A stretch of DNA of 64,000 nt, taken from assembly GCA_038501625.1 (NCBI GenBank), contig JAZAYU010000054.1:744001-808000 (forward strand), given 5' to 3'. Below the pieces are notes generated by a model. That model worked only from the letters and a program-made list of their open reading frames with translations, was not told where the DNA came from and did no database searches. The DNA comes from Corbicula japonica (Eukaryota > Mollusca > Bivalvia > Venerida > Cyrenidae). Positions 45,901 through 57,100 of this stretch are shown here, in pieces (the first letter of the stretch is position 1; each line of letters opens with the position of its first letter). Position numbers and translations under genes: made by a program.

Positions 45901-48106
45901 TATAACTTTGGTCACTTCCATTCTATTGCTGACTTACCTAATTTTAAAGATCAAAGAAAAATAGGGGGCCAGAAAATACACCACAAAAGGGACGTCGCAG
46001 AAAAAACTGCTATCATCAACTCCAAAACGATTAGCTTACCAGGACAAAATTTAATTTTGGGCATACATCGTCTTTGTTTTTTTTGTAAATGGATGCTATA
46101 TCAATTTAAGGGCAAGATATTTTAAACCAGTATTGATGTGATTAAGTCTTAAGAGTTTTAAAAAGCGACAAGGAAAACATAATTTGTACCTACCAATTAT
46201 AAAAAACTAAACAATTGAACTAATGAAATTTTGCCAAATGTCATGTGATTTGTTCGTAAATTGTTAAAAACAAAATCCTTAATTTAATGCTTTTAGTGCA
46301 CAATATGCATTAATAAGACATAAAACATTGCATTAAATGCCGCCAAAACGGTTGCGTATAACGTTACGTCATGGCAACATATACTCAAACTTGAACCCGT
46401 TTACTAAACGTTTTCATCCGTAACATAATTTATGTTTGGGTACCAACATGAAAAAAACAGTGAACATAAAAATGGTATTCCACTATTTGAAAACAGTGAA
46501 ATACCAATTTTATTTGACAGAAAAATTATATAATCAATTGGAAAGCATAAATTATATCTCGGTTATTTAGTTCCAACCCACCATTCAACTCGACAATGTT
46601 ACATGGAAAAGCACACAAACATATAAAACATAAGAAACAAGAACACAGTTGTTTGAAATGCTTTATATTCGCCCCAGCAGGCTAGAGGTCAATTATCGCT
46701 TCATTACGTCTATATTTGCGATGGTCACGAATATTATTCCGTCGATAAAATACATAAACACTAATTGTTATTAAAACGGATGTCAATTATGCTGCGGGCA
46801 ATTTGGTTTATGACAGTTTGATAAAATACCAGTGACTGTTAAATGCAAAGCTTTCACCTATTAGCAAACACTTCTTCTAATAATAATTTTTTTACAGGTA
46901 CATTTGCTGGTACCGGATTACAAGAAATATAGCAATATGAATGCACTGCAACAGTAAAACACGCGAAAATTAATTACTGCGGACGCAAATTAGCTAAAAT
47001 TACAATCGCGAAAATTTAAATTATGGCAAAATGGCGAAAATTTTCGATCGCGAAAATAACCCATTATACGGTATTTATGCTTATGACACCAAAGGTAAAA
47101 ATTAGAAAAAAACATAAAGTATACCCTAATATAGTTTTTCAATCACCGAATCTGTACAAGCTGGAGTATTGAGACCACCCATATAAATGAGTCAAAATAT
47201 TATACCTAAAAAGGATATCTACATTGTCTATCTCTTAAGTGTAAAATGTCATTGTAACATTGATTCAGTTTTTGCTTTTAACCCATTGCAAACAGCATTT
47301 TATCAATTTAGTAGGTATGATACCATCGCTGCGTTACATTTTGCCTTGTGTTTGTCAAAATTTAAAATTGTTAAGATTAAGGTTGTTTAGTTAAACAAGA
47401 GCGTTGGATTTTGGACAGGTGTAGCTATTATGATACTTTCAACAAAACAGTTATTATTTTATCTTATTGTATCGCTGGTTTTGACATTTATTGTTTCAAT
47501 GAAGACGTTATCAGCTACTAATGATTTTCATCAATAGCATCATATATTTAAGCAGATTTGTGTAACTTTATCCGTGAACTCGGTGAGAGCCTGTTTAGCA
47601 GCAAAGGCGCCGTATCTTGATTGTCAAACGGATTCTTTCATAGTAGCTTTAATGTCTTTAATGAACCAGGTTCTCATAACTTAATTTTTTTTTTGGAGTT
47701 ACACGAGTCTTATACAGTATTGTTCTGCATTTATGGTGATTGCAAAAACTTCCTCTCCCATAAAGTTTCTTATTAAACAAATGCTTTGATAACTAGCTCT
47801 ACAGAACTGTAAAACATTTCGATCTGTTCCACCACCGTCACTTCTTTAACTTGATCACAAAATATCGTTTGTTTTTTTTAAATTAAAACTATTCTTTAAA
47901 ATATGCCTAAATTGATACTTACATACGGGCTCGACTCTACTTCCTTGAGTTCGATATGGTACTACTTTCTTGTTGTACTTTTTCGATGCGAAGAGATCAT
48001 CCGTAAGATTTGTTATTAGGTCTGTATAAGTAGTCACGTTTTCTCCGTGCACTTGGTAATACAGTCGAAAAAATACAATAAAGGAAAAATTCCTTATTAA
48101 AAGCAT
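39925..48106 (-). CDS. Cys-loop receptor (nAChR or AChBP type), four 5' exons
   Basis: Exon 1 is 47,923-48,106 (ATG, 61 codons plus one base), exon 2 is 41,912-42,093 (182 bp), exon 3 is 40,382-40,504 (123 bp), exon 4 is 39,925-40,023 (99 bp). All join in phase. Exon 1 has a signal peptide (LLIRNFSFIVFFRLYYQVHG) and the N-terminal helix TYTDLITNLTDDLF. Exon 2 gives the ligand-domain strand PV-LVHASFNL, then FKCTGYLNIALRDAYLTW. Exon 3 gives VDVWNPQIALLNS and HGMILWYPYQ. Exon 4 has the signature loop, C-SVDVFYFPLDSHI-C with 13 residues between the cysteines, then ELKIGSWSF. Exon 3 ends CAG followed by GCAAGA, a GC donor. Exons for the rest of the ligand domain and the membrane helices were not found to the left, so a membrane channel and a soluble binding protein cannot be told apart. 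Intron 1 (5.8 kb) holds transposon debris. Confidence 0.8.
40595..40675 (-). repeat. R1 dispersed repeat, left-end fragment
   Basis: CCATGCTCTCTCTTCC, GAGGAGGCTGCG and GGCGATTCCTGAT are the reverse of the R1 left end. It lies in intron 2 of the Cys-loop receptor gene. Confidence 0.65.
40676..41911. other. Intron of the Cys-loop receptor gene
   Basis: No further exon accepted. A 55-bp candidate at 41,705-41,759 was rejected because exon 2 joins exon 3 directly in phase and gives the expected family sequence. Confidence 0.5.
42532..43060 (+). repeat. R1 dispersed repeat, near-complete copy
   Basis: Contains every R1 block in order, diverged from the copy at 12.9 kb (AACAGCGAAAAAGAAGAG region, GGGGTTACCGC, CACACTTGTCC, TAAAACATAAGAAGCTAATA). 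It lies in receptor intron 1. Confidence 0.75.
43300..43620 (-). pseudogene. Retroelement C-terminal fragment
   Basis: The minus frame reads NFPFLDGDVPRATPYGVYIS, then QLVCFSRACNDVNDF and LLKQGYRYHIL. I recognise this as the conserved C-terminal segment of reverse-transcriptase-bearing proteins that are frequent in bivalve genomes (YGVYISQL...AR...LLxQGYRYxxL). It is short and isolated inside receptor intron 1, on the gene's own strand. The exact element family is uncertain. Confidence 0.5.
43621..44529. other. Receptor intron 1, nothing recognised
   Basis: Short ORFs on the minus strand (43,610-43,795 and 43,939-44,163) show no motif. Confidence 0.3.
44530..44885 (+). repeat. R1 dispersed repeat, broken double copy
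   Basis: Two left-end fragments (about 44,544-44,625 and 44,707-44,760), each followed by other R1 blocks (CACACTTGCCCCAGCAGG at about 44,841). This suggests a duplication or nested insertion. Confidence 0.6.
44893..45005. mobile_element. Palindromic MITE-like element, second copy
   Basis: Diverged relative of 27,683-27,836: TTTTTACCAGTGTAAGAGAG, GAGTAAGCTCCGGAATTCG, then the mirrored TTTCTTTCTTTCACT end. Confidence 0.5.
45180..46125 (+). pseudogene. Decayed copy of an uncharacterised invertebrate protein family
   Basis: The plus strand reads, with frame changes, EVQQCKGESVVDWL, VASGDIDAVVIYLYAVSSHW (about 45,292), LYDITAMLETF, ENLFEFTDNGVKVNSAALFK (about 45,590), RKWLPPQSIIERL (about 45,755), and FGEVEYNFGHF (about 45,890). 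I associate this order with a multicopy family of uncharacterised proteins in molluscs and cnidarians, possibly with a PIN/FEN1-like nuclease fold because of the GDID acidic motif; that part is weak. Frameshifts and stops make this copy dead. It sits antisense in the receptor intron. Confidence 0.45.
46126..47922. other. Receptor intron 1, repeats only
   Basis: Holds an R1 fragment (46,568-46,640, AAGCACACAAACATATAAAA) and a segment at 46,430-46,520 that is the inverse of 27,045-27,125. No exon recognised. Confidence 0.4.
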
Positions 48107-48119
48107 GTTGAATATTTAA

Positions 48120-48577
48120 CAACACTTATTGTTTACTGAAGTTTTAAAAATAACGACTGTATGATATGTTTCACGGTGCCCATCCATATCGGCTGTTTCT
48201 TTGCGAAATTCGCTATATCGGCTGTTTCTTTGCTTCGGCAACGGCTATTCTTTGCTAATAACAATGAATGGAGAGCATATGTCAGAGATTCCAGACGCGA
48301 ATGTTACAGATATTAGGTATATTGTACAAAAAGGTTGTGCACGGAACATTAGAATGTCTAAACTATGCATTGTAGTGTTTACTTTTTAAATGTCGGCGTT
48401 TTCCAGTTTTGATTTTTTTTCCTGGTTAATCAAGCGCATTTATTAGTTGACACTAACACGGTGGCGATGCGCGTCGTATTTTAATCGAAAAGCGTTTATA
48501 GTTGCTAGGCGCAACGTCTGTGTCTATCTAATTTGTAAAATTCGACAAATTTTGAGTTTTCTATTTAAAATTTCAAC
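48120..48577. other. 5' flank of the Cys-loop receptor gene
   Basis: No gene accepted. ORFs at 48,201 and 48,447 (plus) lack motifs, and the second is largely antisense to the IDEKG fragment that follows. Confidence 0.35.
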
Positions 48578-48712
48578 CCGGGGCTGGGCAGCGTGTGTGC
48601 GTTTCCATTATTGTCCATGGACAGACTCAATCAAACCGAGCCGGCAATATTTTGAAATTACTATTTGTCGTGTTCGATGGCTTATAAAGTTTCCTTTTCA
48701 TTATTTCAATAT
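48578..48712 (-). pseudogene. Decayed IDEKG-domain fragment
   Basis: The reverse complement parallels the neighbouring intact copy: AAAAGGAAACTTTATAAGCC, ATCGAACACGACAAATA, CGGCTCGGTTTGATTGAG, CATGGACAATAATGGAAACG. Frame is lost. It lies about 290 bp from the intact copy in the same orientation, so they may be tandem duplicates. Confidence 0.55.
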
Positions 48713-48996
48713 CACAGTAGCATTGTTTGTTCCGTGTGGCGGCTGTAAAAAGTCTCCCCGTACATTCAATCAGTGCTGATTTCAATAACGTTCTTTGAAT
48801 GTCGTTGAGAAAGATACTATGTTAATAGTTCTTCCTCCTAAAATTACCTTTGTTTAAATATTTCGGCTAATGAAAGATGGGTGGTTTCAATTTCCCAGCC
48901 AATATAGATTTTGATATTGTTCAATCACCCCCAAGGATGTACTTCCTGCTTTGGCGTTGTCTATGATATGCAGGGTTTATATTCTAAGATCCCCTG

Positions 48997-49350
48997 TCAA
49001 AATTCTTTTATTTTGTTCCGCCCATTGTTTCCTCGTTTAGGGAAAAACCATTCTTTTATCTGGGGACCATAAGCCGCTGAATATGGAATGGTATTAATCT
49101 GAAAATACCGCATTGAAGGTTTCATGTCCACTGCCATATGCACACAATCGTTAGGAATGGTCAAAATTGTACAATAACTGTTAATTGGTGTAAATATTGA
49201 GTTACTCATAGGTGCTAGGCGGCGTGTGCAGTAATATGCATTTCTATAACTATCCATGAACAGGCTCAATCGAACCGAGCCTGCAATGTTTTCATATTTG
49301 TCGTGTTCGATGGCTTTCAAAGTTCCCTTTTCATCTATTCTAATTGCCAT
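48997..49350 (-). CDS. Unknown 117-residue ORF, IDEKG domain, best-kept copy
   Basis: Open frame from ATG 49,350 to the stop at 48,997. Conserved landmarks: IRIDEKGTLKAIEHDKYENI, RNAYYCTRRLAP, SIFTPINSYCTIL, CVHMAVDMKPSMRYF, INTIPYSAAYGPQIKEWFFP. Decayed copies of the same order are at 24,398, 48,578 and 59,205, and its beginning directly follows the OTU-like region in two of the paralogues. I do not know this domain. There is no signal peptide or membrane helix. It may be the lost C-terminus of the OTU-like family, or an exon whose upstream partner has been deleted. The lack of an OTU-like part just upstream argues against a complete gene. Confidence 0.4.
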   Translation of the reverse strand: MAIRIDEKGTLKAIEHDKYENIAGSVRLSLFMDSYRNAYYCTRRLAPMSNSIFTPINSYCTILTIPNDCVHMAVDMKPSMRYFQINTIPYSAAYGPQIKEWFFPKRGNNGRNKIKEF

Positions 49351-51669
49351 AATTTTCCAAAGAAAGTTTCAGACATCCAAGAACAGTTAATAGTTTGCAT
49401 GTAATGTCCGTACGTGAAGAGTAAAGGACATTATTTTCAAGTTGTTTCATCTCTTTGTGTAATACTGATACTGTTTATTGGCATGTTGTCCTTCATAATA
49501 TTTGCCCGTACGAACGAATTGAAACTAATTAAGATGCAGTACAGCATGAACGACACTATTCATTTTAGCTTTTGACAACATGACCTATTTTTTTTTCTGT
49601 TGTTTTTATTATTATTCCCGCTTTTTATGTACCTGTTTCAGCCAAAACTACTTATTAACCGATTATCATCATTTTTTTCAAACCACATTGGTCATAACTA
49701 AAAATCAATACACTGTGATTTCAGCTGGTTTCGTCATTAAATACGGCCCTCATATGAGGAAATCTCAGAAACTACTTAAACTGGTCATACACAATTTGAT
49801 ACACAGGTAGTACTTGATGATTGATATATAATAACATCTTCCAATATGGCCGTCAGTGACGTAAGAACTTGCAAGGACCATTATTGCGCTCATTTATCTA
49901 CTTAAAACCACTGAAGGAATCGCCTTGAAAATATTGCAATGAAGAACTAAGACTGAAAATCCAGACATTTTAATATTGGTTGAAATTTGATTACGTCAGA
50001 TTTTTTAACAAAATTGGGGATTGTGAACCGTGATTCTGTATTAGAAAGTTCAGGCCATATTTTCACCAAAAATACACCCCCGGTAAATATCTTGCCACCA
50101 GATGTTAAATACTCATGGTATGACCAGGGCAAAATTCTTGTATTTAGTGGTATATATATGATAGACTTAGTTACAGATATGACTTAATCTAACTTTCACA
50201 TTGGAAATGAATTATAAGCACTCGTTTCATATTCAAAATAAAACTAAATGTAAACTTCATCAAAATGTATATGTCTGTATCAATAGTGGACCTTCTGAAC
50301 CTTAATATGCTTTGTCATGTTCTGTTTATTATTATAACAAAACAGTAAAAACTCGTTATAAAGATATCTCATAGGACTTGCAAAAAAGTTTGTTTTGGAT
50401 TGGTAGTCTCAAAATTTACTTTAAACCCACTTACATACACTATCTGATTCTTAAAAAAATGATGTGATTAGTCCCATGGGCGATTAGTCCCGGGTGTCTT
50501 ATTATATTGCGGTGGTTTTAAGCGAGATCCTCCGTATGTCACTACTGGCATGAATTTCTTATTTAAATAGGTAAATTCTCAAAGCCCGCGCTTTAGCGGG
50601 TCCCCATCTATTCTGAAGAAAATAAAGAACTGATTTGAAAGTGTAGCTTGTGCGAGACGATCACAATGAATACGGGCTGTTTGAATGCCAGTTTTTCATG
50701 TTTACTTAACTGCAATATACAATTTAAAACTTTATGTCAAAACAATACAATGTACTAATGAAATACATGAGCATATGGTAAGTATATATCGGGTTATGTA
50801 ACCAGCAATTATCTCGGTGTAATATGCAAAAGGATATTGCCCACCATCTTAGATTATCTGTTAATCACATTTAATAAGCATCCAATTCACTAGTCTCAAT
50901 AATTCGAATGCAAGCACAGACCCATTATCATACTGACTTTTTACAGATGTCTGTCATTTACGATCATCACATATATAGAAAAGTCATTGTCGCGCACAAA
51001 TAGTTGTGCTACCAATTCACGGGCTATCATTATATTAGAAAGGTTTAAAACTAATCAGGTTTGGGAAGACACCTTTTTAAAAAGTCTGCATTTGATGTTT
51101 TATTGCATATAATTATGTTAAGTATAAAAAAATTACTAGAACATATACAAATGACGATTTTTCAGATTAAATGGCGGTAAGTAGTTTTTGTGGTCTAAAT
51201 TTTGGTTTTGCTGTGTGCCTTTAGACGAGTTTTGTTTGCTTTAAAAGTTCAAGCCTTTGTTTCCTAAAAGCACGTAGCTGGGAACTACATAACACAACCG
51301 ATGTTTACAATAATCACTGAATGATAATATTATTCGGTATAAACCCTTTATCCCATGGGATATTGCTCATAGCCCATGGGCGAACAGTCTAGTTTCAGAG
51401 CACGTGAACATTGGGTTCAATCTTGGGTTCATTAGGCGATATCTGGCCAAGAAGTGAACAGTGTAGATCTTGATCTAGACCCGAGGGCACAGATGTAAAC
51501 TATGGAGTAATGAGTAAATCCCGTCTTTTAAGTGAAATGGTTTAACACAATACTTGAAATATCTGCTGAAATGTCAAGATTGAATGAAAAGTAAAAGAGG
51601 TCAGAGGCATCATGTTCTTACAATTATTACTTAAACCTTTTCTTCATATATATTCGCATTTTTATGAAT
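49351..51669. other. Intergenic, no gene seen
   Basis: Overlapping short ORFs on both strands at 49,947-50,187 are not convincing. A small hairpin CCCGCGCTTTAGCGGG is at 50,584-50,600. Confidence 0.35.
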
Positions 51670-51822
51670 GGGCGACCAGTGTAGATCAAGATCAGGCGGC
51701 ACATTCGTGCAGGATCTGCACTGGTCAGAAAAAAACTAACGAATCATAAAGCGAAAAGTGCGGATCCTGATCAGACGGCACGGATGTGCCGGCTGATCTA
51801 GATCTACACTGTTCGCCCACGC
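51670..51822. mobile_element. Double-hairpin palindromic element
   Basis: GACCAGTGTAGATC pairs with GATCTGCACTGGTC (51,674-51,728), followed by a second hairpin around CGGCACGGATGTGCCG ending GATCTACACTGTTCGCCCA. A related hairpin is at 56,893-56,950. Elements with these words are frequent in bivalves (from memory). Confidence 0.6.
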
Positions 51823-52393
51823 AATAAAGGTATGTCTATGGAGTATATGGTTTAGAGTCTTGATCCGTTATCATTATACCGTGATACACGTATGCATAAC
51901 TTTACATCACATTATTGTGTTATTATATTAGTATGAATCTTATCATGTGCGCTTATCTTCATTCTGTGTGTTCACATGTGTATGCAGCTCTGTGAATCTG
52001 TTAGAACTTACATGTATCACCGTCAAACAAACACTGCAAGGATGTATACTAGTAAACAATGTAAGTCCATTTCTTGAATTTCTTTGTGCATGTATAACAT
52101 CAGGCAGAACAACGTTCAATGCATTTGCATGTCATTAACGATAAAACAAGTGCATTTTCGATATTTAGTTTAAACTCTATTTATTCAACATAAGAACATA
52201 AAATACAACATAAATATTTAAGATAAACTCGTGAATGGATGTGAGAACAAAAAGTCTACAACACTTATATTAACTCTTTCTTTTCCAGATGATGTGTAAA
52301 ATAATTTATTTTAATGTGCATGTCATACTCCGGTACCAAACTGATGCACAACAGTTACAATGAGATGTTCAAGTTTTAAATACAGCGATGAAG

Positions 52394-52398
52394 AGAGG

Positions 52399-52456
<58 letters not shown>

Positions 52457-52482
52457 GAGAGAAGATAGAGAGAGATGAAGGA
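52394..52482 (+). repeat. AG dinucleotide microsatellite
   Basis: About 85 bp of GA/AG units with a few substitutions. Confidence 0.95.
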
Positions 52483-54097
52483 GTACATTAAGGAAGTAAG
52501 GATGCAAGGTAGAAGCAGGCAAGCATAAGAACGGCTTATGCAATTCTTTTGTCTCGATTTCTTTTTGAACTTAAGTGAAACGAACTTATTTTGGTCAATT
52601 GAAAGATATTCAGATTCGTATAATAAAAAGGAGATGGCATGGTAAATTATTTAGTTAGACTAAGTGCTGCCTGTTGTTATCAAAATAAGGGCAAATTAAG
52701 AGGAAATATTTTTCGAACTATTTTATTATTGTTAGACATTACTGGTTCCAGTTATATTTTGTTCATTGGAATTGTAGATTTTTTCAAACTATTGGGAAGT
52801 TTACTTGTGTAATCCAGTACATAGACTGATTAACAAGCGAATTAAATTACAAAATATAATTATTTCAACCACAAGTCGCTTAGAGTTTTACATAACAAAC
52901 AGGACATTTACAAATTTAAATCGGCTTATAATGGTTGGCATTATATTTCGTAAATCTGTGTAATATATTATTTAAGGATGTTTATTTGTATAAATAATTC
53001 ATTACGCAACATTGTATAACTTACCGCGCAAGTGAATCGTTTTGCAAATATTAAATATAATTTTAACTACTTAGTCGATTAGTAAATTTTTTTTCATGGG
53101 CATTTACAAATTAAATCTGCCGCACGACTTTGCCGGCCAAGGCCGATTAAAATTTATATTTCTAAATACACACTACATGTAATCTTTACTTGTTTTTGTA
53201 ATATTACTTCTGTAACCACATAATAAACGCTCTAACAGTAATATAACCGCTACTGGGACAAATCGATATATCGAAGGTCATAAATATTTAAACAAGTCTA
53301 CAACAAATAAACTTAAGCGTGTCCTCAATGTAGACGACAATCGCTGTTTAAATCAGGATTATTCTGCGCTGTACAAAATATGTACGTGAGTTTATGTTTT
53401 TATTTGCTGGCTTTTGATATTTAATTTGCATTTTTATTTTGTCACCAGTTTCAAATTACAAGCTTATTGTCATAAATTAGCATTCCGAAAAACTGTTTAA
53501 GATTTGATTAATAGACAACCAGCGTACAAGTAATTTTTAAAAAGACAAATTTAGACAACTAAACTATCCGACTACTTTATAATCAATTCAAATATTATCT
53601 AAGGCATTCCTTACTTTCATTATTTTGGAATTGACGTTACTGACAACGCTCCTGTGAAAACATAAACAATAATTAGGTGGTATTGGCAAATTATCAAACT
53701 AAAATTTTAAATGTAATCTTCCTAAAGTGTTTCTTTTGTACCCGCAGGAATTTAGAGAATAGACCAGATTCATTGAAATACATGTAATTTGCAGCGTACA
53801 TTCAAAAATATATTCATTAAAAGACATATGCCTGAAAGGGCGAAGTCTGGGGCTAGATGTAAATTTAGTTTAACCCTTAAATCCTGAAACTTCTACTAAA
53901 GTAAACAACCTTACTACCGGAAAATGCTAGGCAAATAAATAATGAAAACTATTCGTACTGTTTTGCAAATATCACCACAAAAAAACTAAACTGTTACATG
54001 TAACATATTCATGGTCATGAAAATGTAAACATTTATTGTAAAAAAAATTTCAAAGTAAAAATGTTTCGAACACGTGTATTTTATATGTTTTTTACAG
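52483..54097. other. 5' flank of the HEPN/B-box gene
   Basis: No coding exon recognised. A possible 5' UTR exon ends near 53,390 (TATGTAC then GTGAGT) before the first coding exon, but this is weak. The rest is AT-rich. Confidence 0.35.
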
Positions 54098-54102
54098 TTG
54101 GG

Positions 54103-57100
54103 ATGTGGTCTAGGGGCCGAGACGAGTATCTGCAGTACGTGTTCCTGTTAGGAGAATGTGCCCCACTTGTCCTCAGGGGTCTAGTGACCAGGGAAGAGAC
54201 GAACGCCGGCAAACCACTTAGAGATATATTGACCGGTGACCAACGGGCCGCGCAGGTTCTTACCAAACATGTACCCACATGGCAGATATCCGAATGCTGT
54301 CACGTGATCTTACATTGTCTGGGTCATGCCATCACCCACCAGGAGAGGCTACAGTTAAAATCTATAAGTTATTGTCGCGAGGAACTTATCCATAGAGAGG
54401 CAGAGTCGTTTTCTGAAGACGAAATGAAGAGGACCGTGTCTGATCTGGTACTGTCATTGATGCACCTGGCAGCAGAGACCAGCCAGGAAACAGTTGACCA
54501 GTATCAACACTTGTTGGCTGAGTCGCAACACCTGGACCACTCAGCTCTGCTAGCACGGATCCGAGCCTGCAAGGAGTTCGAGCCGAAGCTGCTGGATCAT
54601 ATAGATAAACATGGACAACACAAAGCGCAGGAGAAGAAGGAGAAAGTCATCGAGTCCGACAAGTTAAAAGGTATAATTGTTGTGCTGTACAATAATTTAA
54701 AAACACTAGTGGTCGATCTGTTACTTATTTTCAACCACAGGCGTGCGGTTTATTTAGCTTAAACCCCCAAAACAAATGAAAATCAAAACAAAGCACAATA
54801 ACAAAACAACAAAATACCCAACTGAATTACGCATTGTTAAAAACGTCAAAAATGATGTTAAATAAAAAAAAACAATTACTTTCTCGAATATTGTTTCGTG
54901 ATAGACTATTTAGAAATATTGTTTTTCAACAAAGTCAACATCAGGTCAGAGCAATATCCCTACGCCAACTTCACACTAACCCATAGCAGTGCTGTAGTCA
55001 AAAATGGTAGTATGTACATGAACAATTTCACCGTATCAGCAGCCGCCGGTTTCCCATTCTTCCTTTTAAGTTGACATCTTGGTTATTAGAAAAACAAATG
55101 CTAGTATATAATTAGACTGACAGTGGAGTGTATGAATGGTTATATACTCTTTCAGATTACGCATTCGCATTGCGGAGATTGAAAGAATCATTGACAAAAG
55201 CCGTCCTGCATGGAGTGGACTTTGACAAACCTCTCGGTAAGATGTCCGTATATCAGTAAACCCGGACCGTGTTGAACCGATATACGGAACTTTCATCGGC
55301 CAAATTTCACTTAATCTTGATCTATTCCTGTTCTCGAATGTTATGAGCTTTTGATATAACATTATTGTAATTGATTAACTGTTTTCTTTGTTTGTTAAAA
55401 AGTGCAAGGGAACACCAAAAAGAGACCTTTTTTACATAGAGACTTTGTTTCACGAAGACAGCATTATGTAAAACAGTAAAGAAATGTGATTACCATGGTT
55501 AATATTGGAGATACTATAATAATAAGTCTTATTCATAACAAGCGAGGAAAATACTTATTCGCGGAAGTCATTACGATGTTTTAGTACTTACAGAAGTTCT
55601 TTAAATAAGTAATTGTATTTTAAATTATACTACGCCCAACTAATTTCAGTTGCTATGTGCGCAATTGCAGCTCCGATGTTTGTCTCAATTACCAAAACGT
55701 AATCTAACATATTGCAGTTCTCGACGTATTTATGGAAATCCATGGACCTAGTGATGATATGGTCACGAAGGCAACGCTGTTCCTGCTTAATGCCTTCAAC
55801 GAGGCGATAGGTAGTGTCCTCAAGTCCACTAAACAGAGCCGGGTTCGGCTTGCCTCGGAGGGAATTACTGAGGCCGTACGCTGTTTGGTGGACATGTTTC
55901 AAGCGGTGGATGGCCTCCGTGTACAGGAAGTGCTGTTCGGCAGCGTCACGCTCCGGTTGAAATGTCCCAGTGTGCATCATCTGAAGAAACTCCTCAAGGT
56001 TCTGGAGAGCAACGAGCTCGAGCATGCCGTCACCAACATCAGTCACGTGATCAAGCACGAGCTCCAAGTTTCCGTCATTATTAAAGAAGAGTTCTTGATG
56101 ACAAGTATACAAAGAGTAGAACAGACCTTAGGTAATGTCTATATCTTGCAGTTTGTTCGATTAAGTTTCCTGTCGTGTGACTGATTTTTTTCCAGACTCA
56201 TTGTTTATGTTAATTTGTCAGCAAGAATATCAGTCAACACATTAATATTATGAAGCTTATATTGTGTGTTTTCATTGATTATACAAGCTAATTAATTTCA
56301 ATAATCTATCACATTCGCAGTGTTTTTTTTATTCTTTATTAAGTTGCTTCAGTCAAATGAAAAGGGATTTAATGACGTTTAGTATACCCAGTATTATGCA
56401 GTACCTGTTACTTCGTTTCAAAACCATTTCAGTGTCAGCATGTTAGTTTCATTAAAATTAATTGTCTTTTTGTTCCGTGTATTGGAGCTTTTCCTACAGT
56501 AAATACTGCATAATGTTCTCTGTGTTAAATTGTAGCTCCTAAATGTAAATATATAGCAATTATCATAACTATACTGCTTATTAGGTAAACAAGGCCTGGG
56601 GTATGGTAGTTATAAGGATCTGGCTTGCCGAGGTCGACATGATCAACCAATATCGGCCTTCTGTCACGACCATGACGTTTTCTGCTGCCATCTCTGCGCT
56701 GTCAAGGAACACAAGTAACAAATTACAGTCATGTGATTTAATAAAGAACATTCAAAGATATTTTTTTAATATACTAAGATCAAAGTACAGTTTAAACTTA
56801 TTTCTTATTACGCAAAATTCGCTCCATTTACTCGTTTAAATTAAATGAAAAAAAGTAAATCCTTTACTTCATATATACGGGTTTTATCGCATGTACGACC
56901 AAGGTAGATCCAGATCAGCTGACTCCAGATCTGGATCAACACTGGTCGCTTCTTGGTAAGAATAACCAAATGAATCTAAAAGCGAACAGTGTTTGGCTGG
57001 TCACAAGCAATAACACCCTCGATCATCTGTCATATGTTTAGAAAGGGGACCATCCTGAAAGTTGAGACAAAAGGTCCTTGCATAATCAGATGTAATGAGT

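Noticed and set aside
48447..48779. 110-codon plus-strand ORF
   Set aside because: Antisense to a decayed IDEKG-domain fragment; no motif of its own.
55630..56112. 160-codon minus-strand ORF
   Set aside because: Antisense shadow of exon 3 of the HEPN/B-box gene, whose splice phases support the plus strand.
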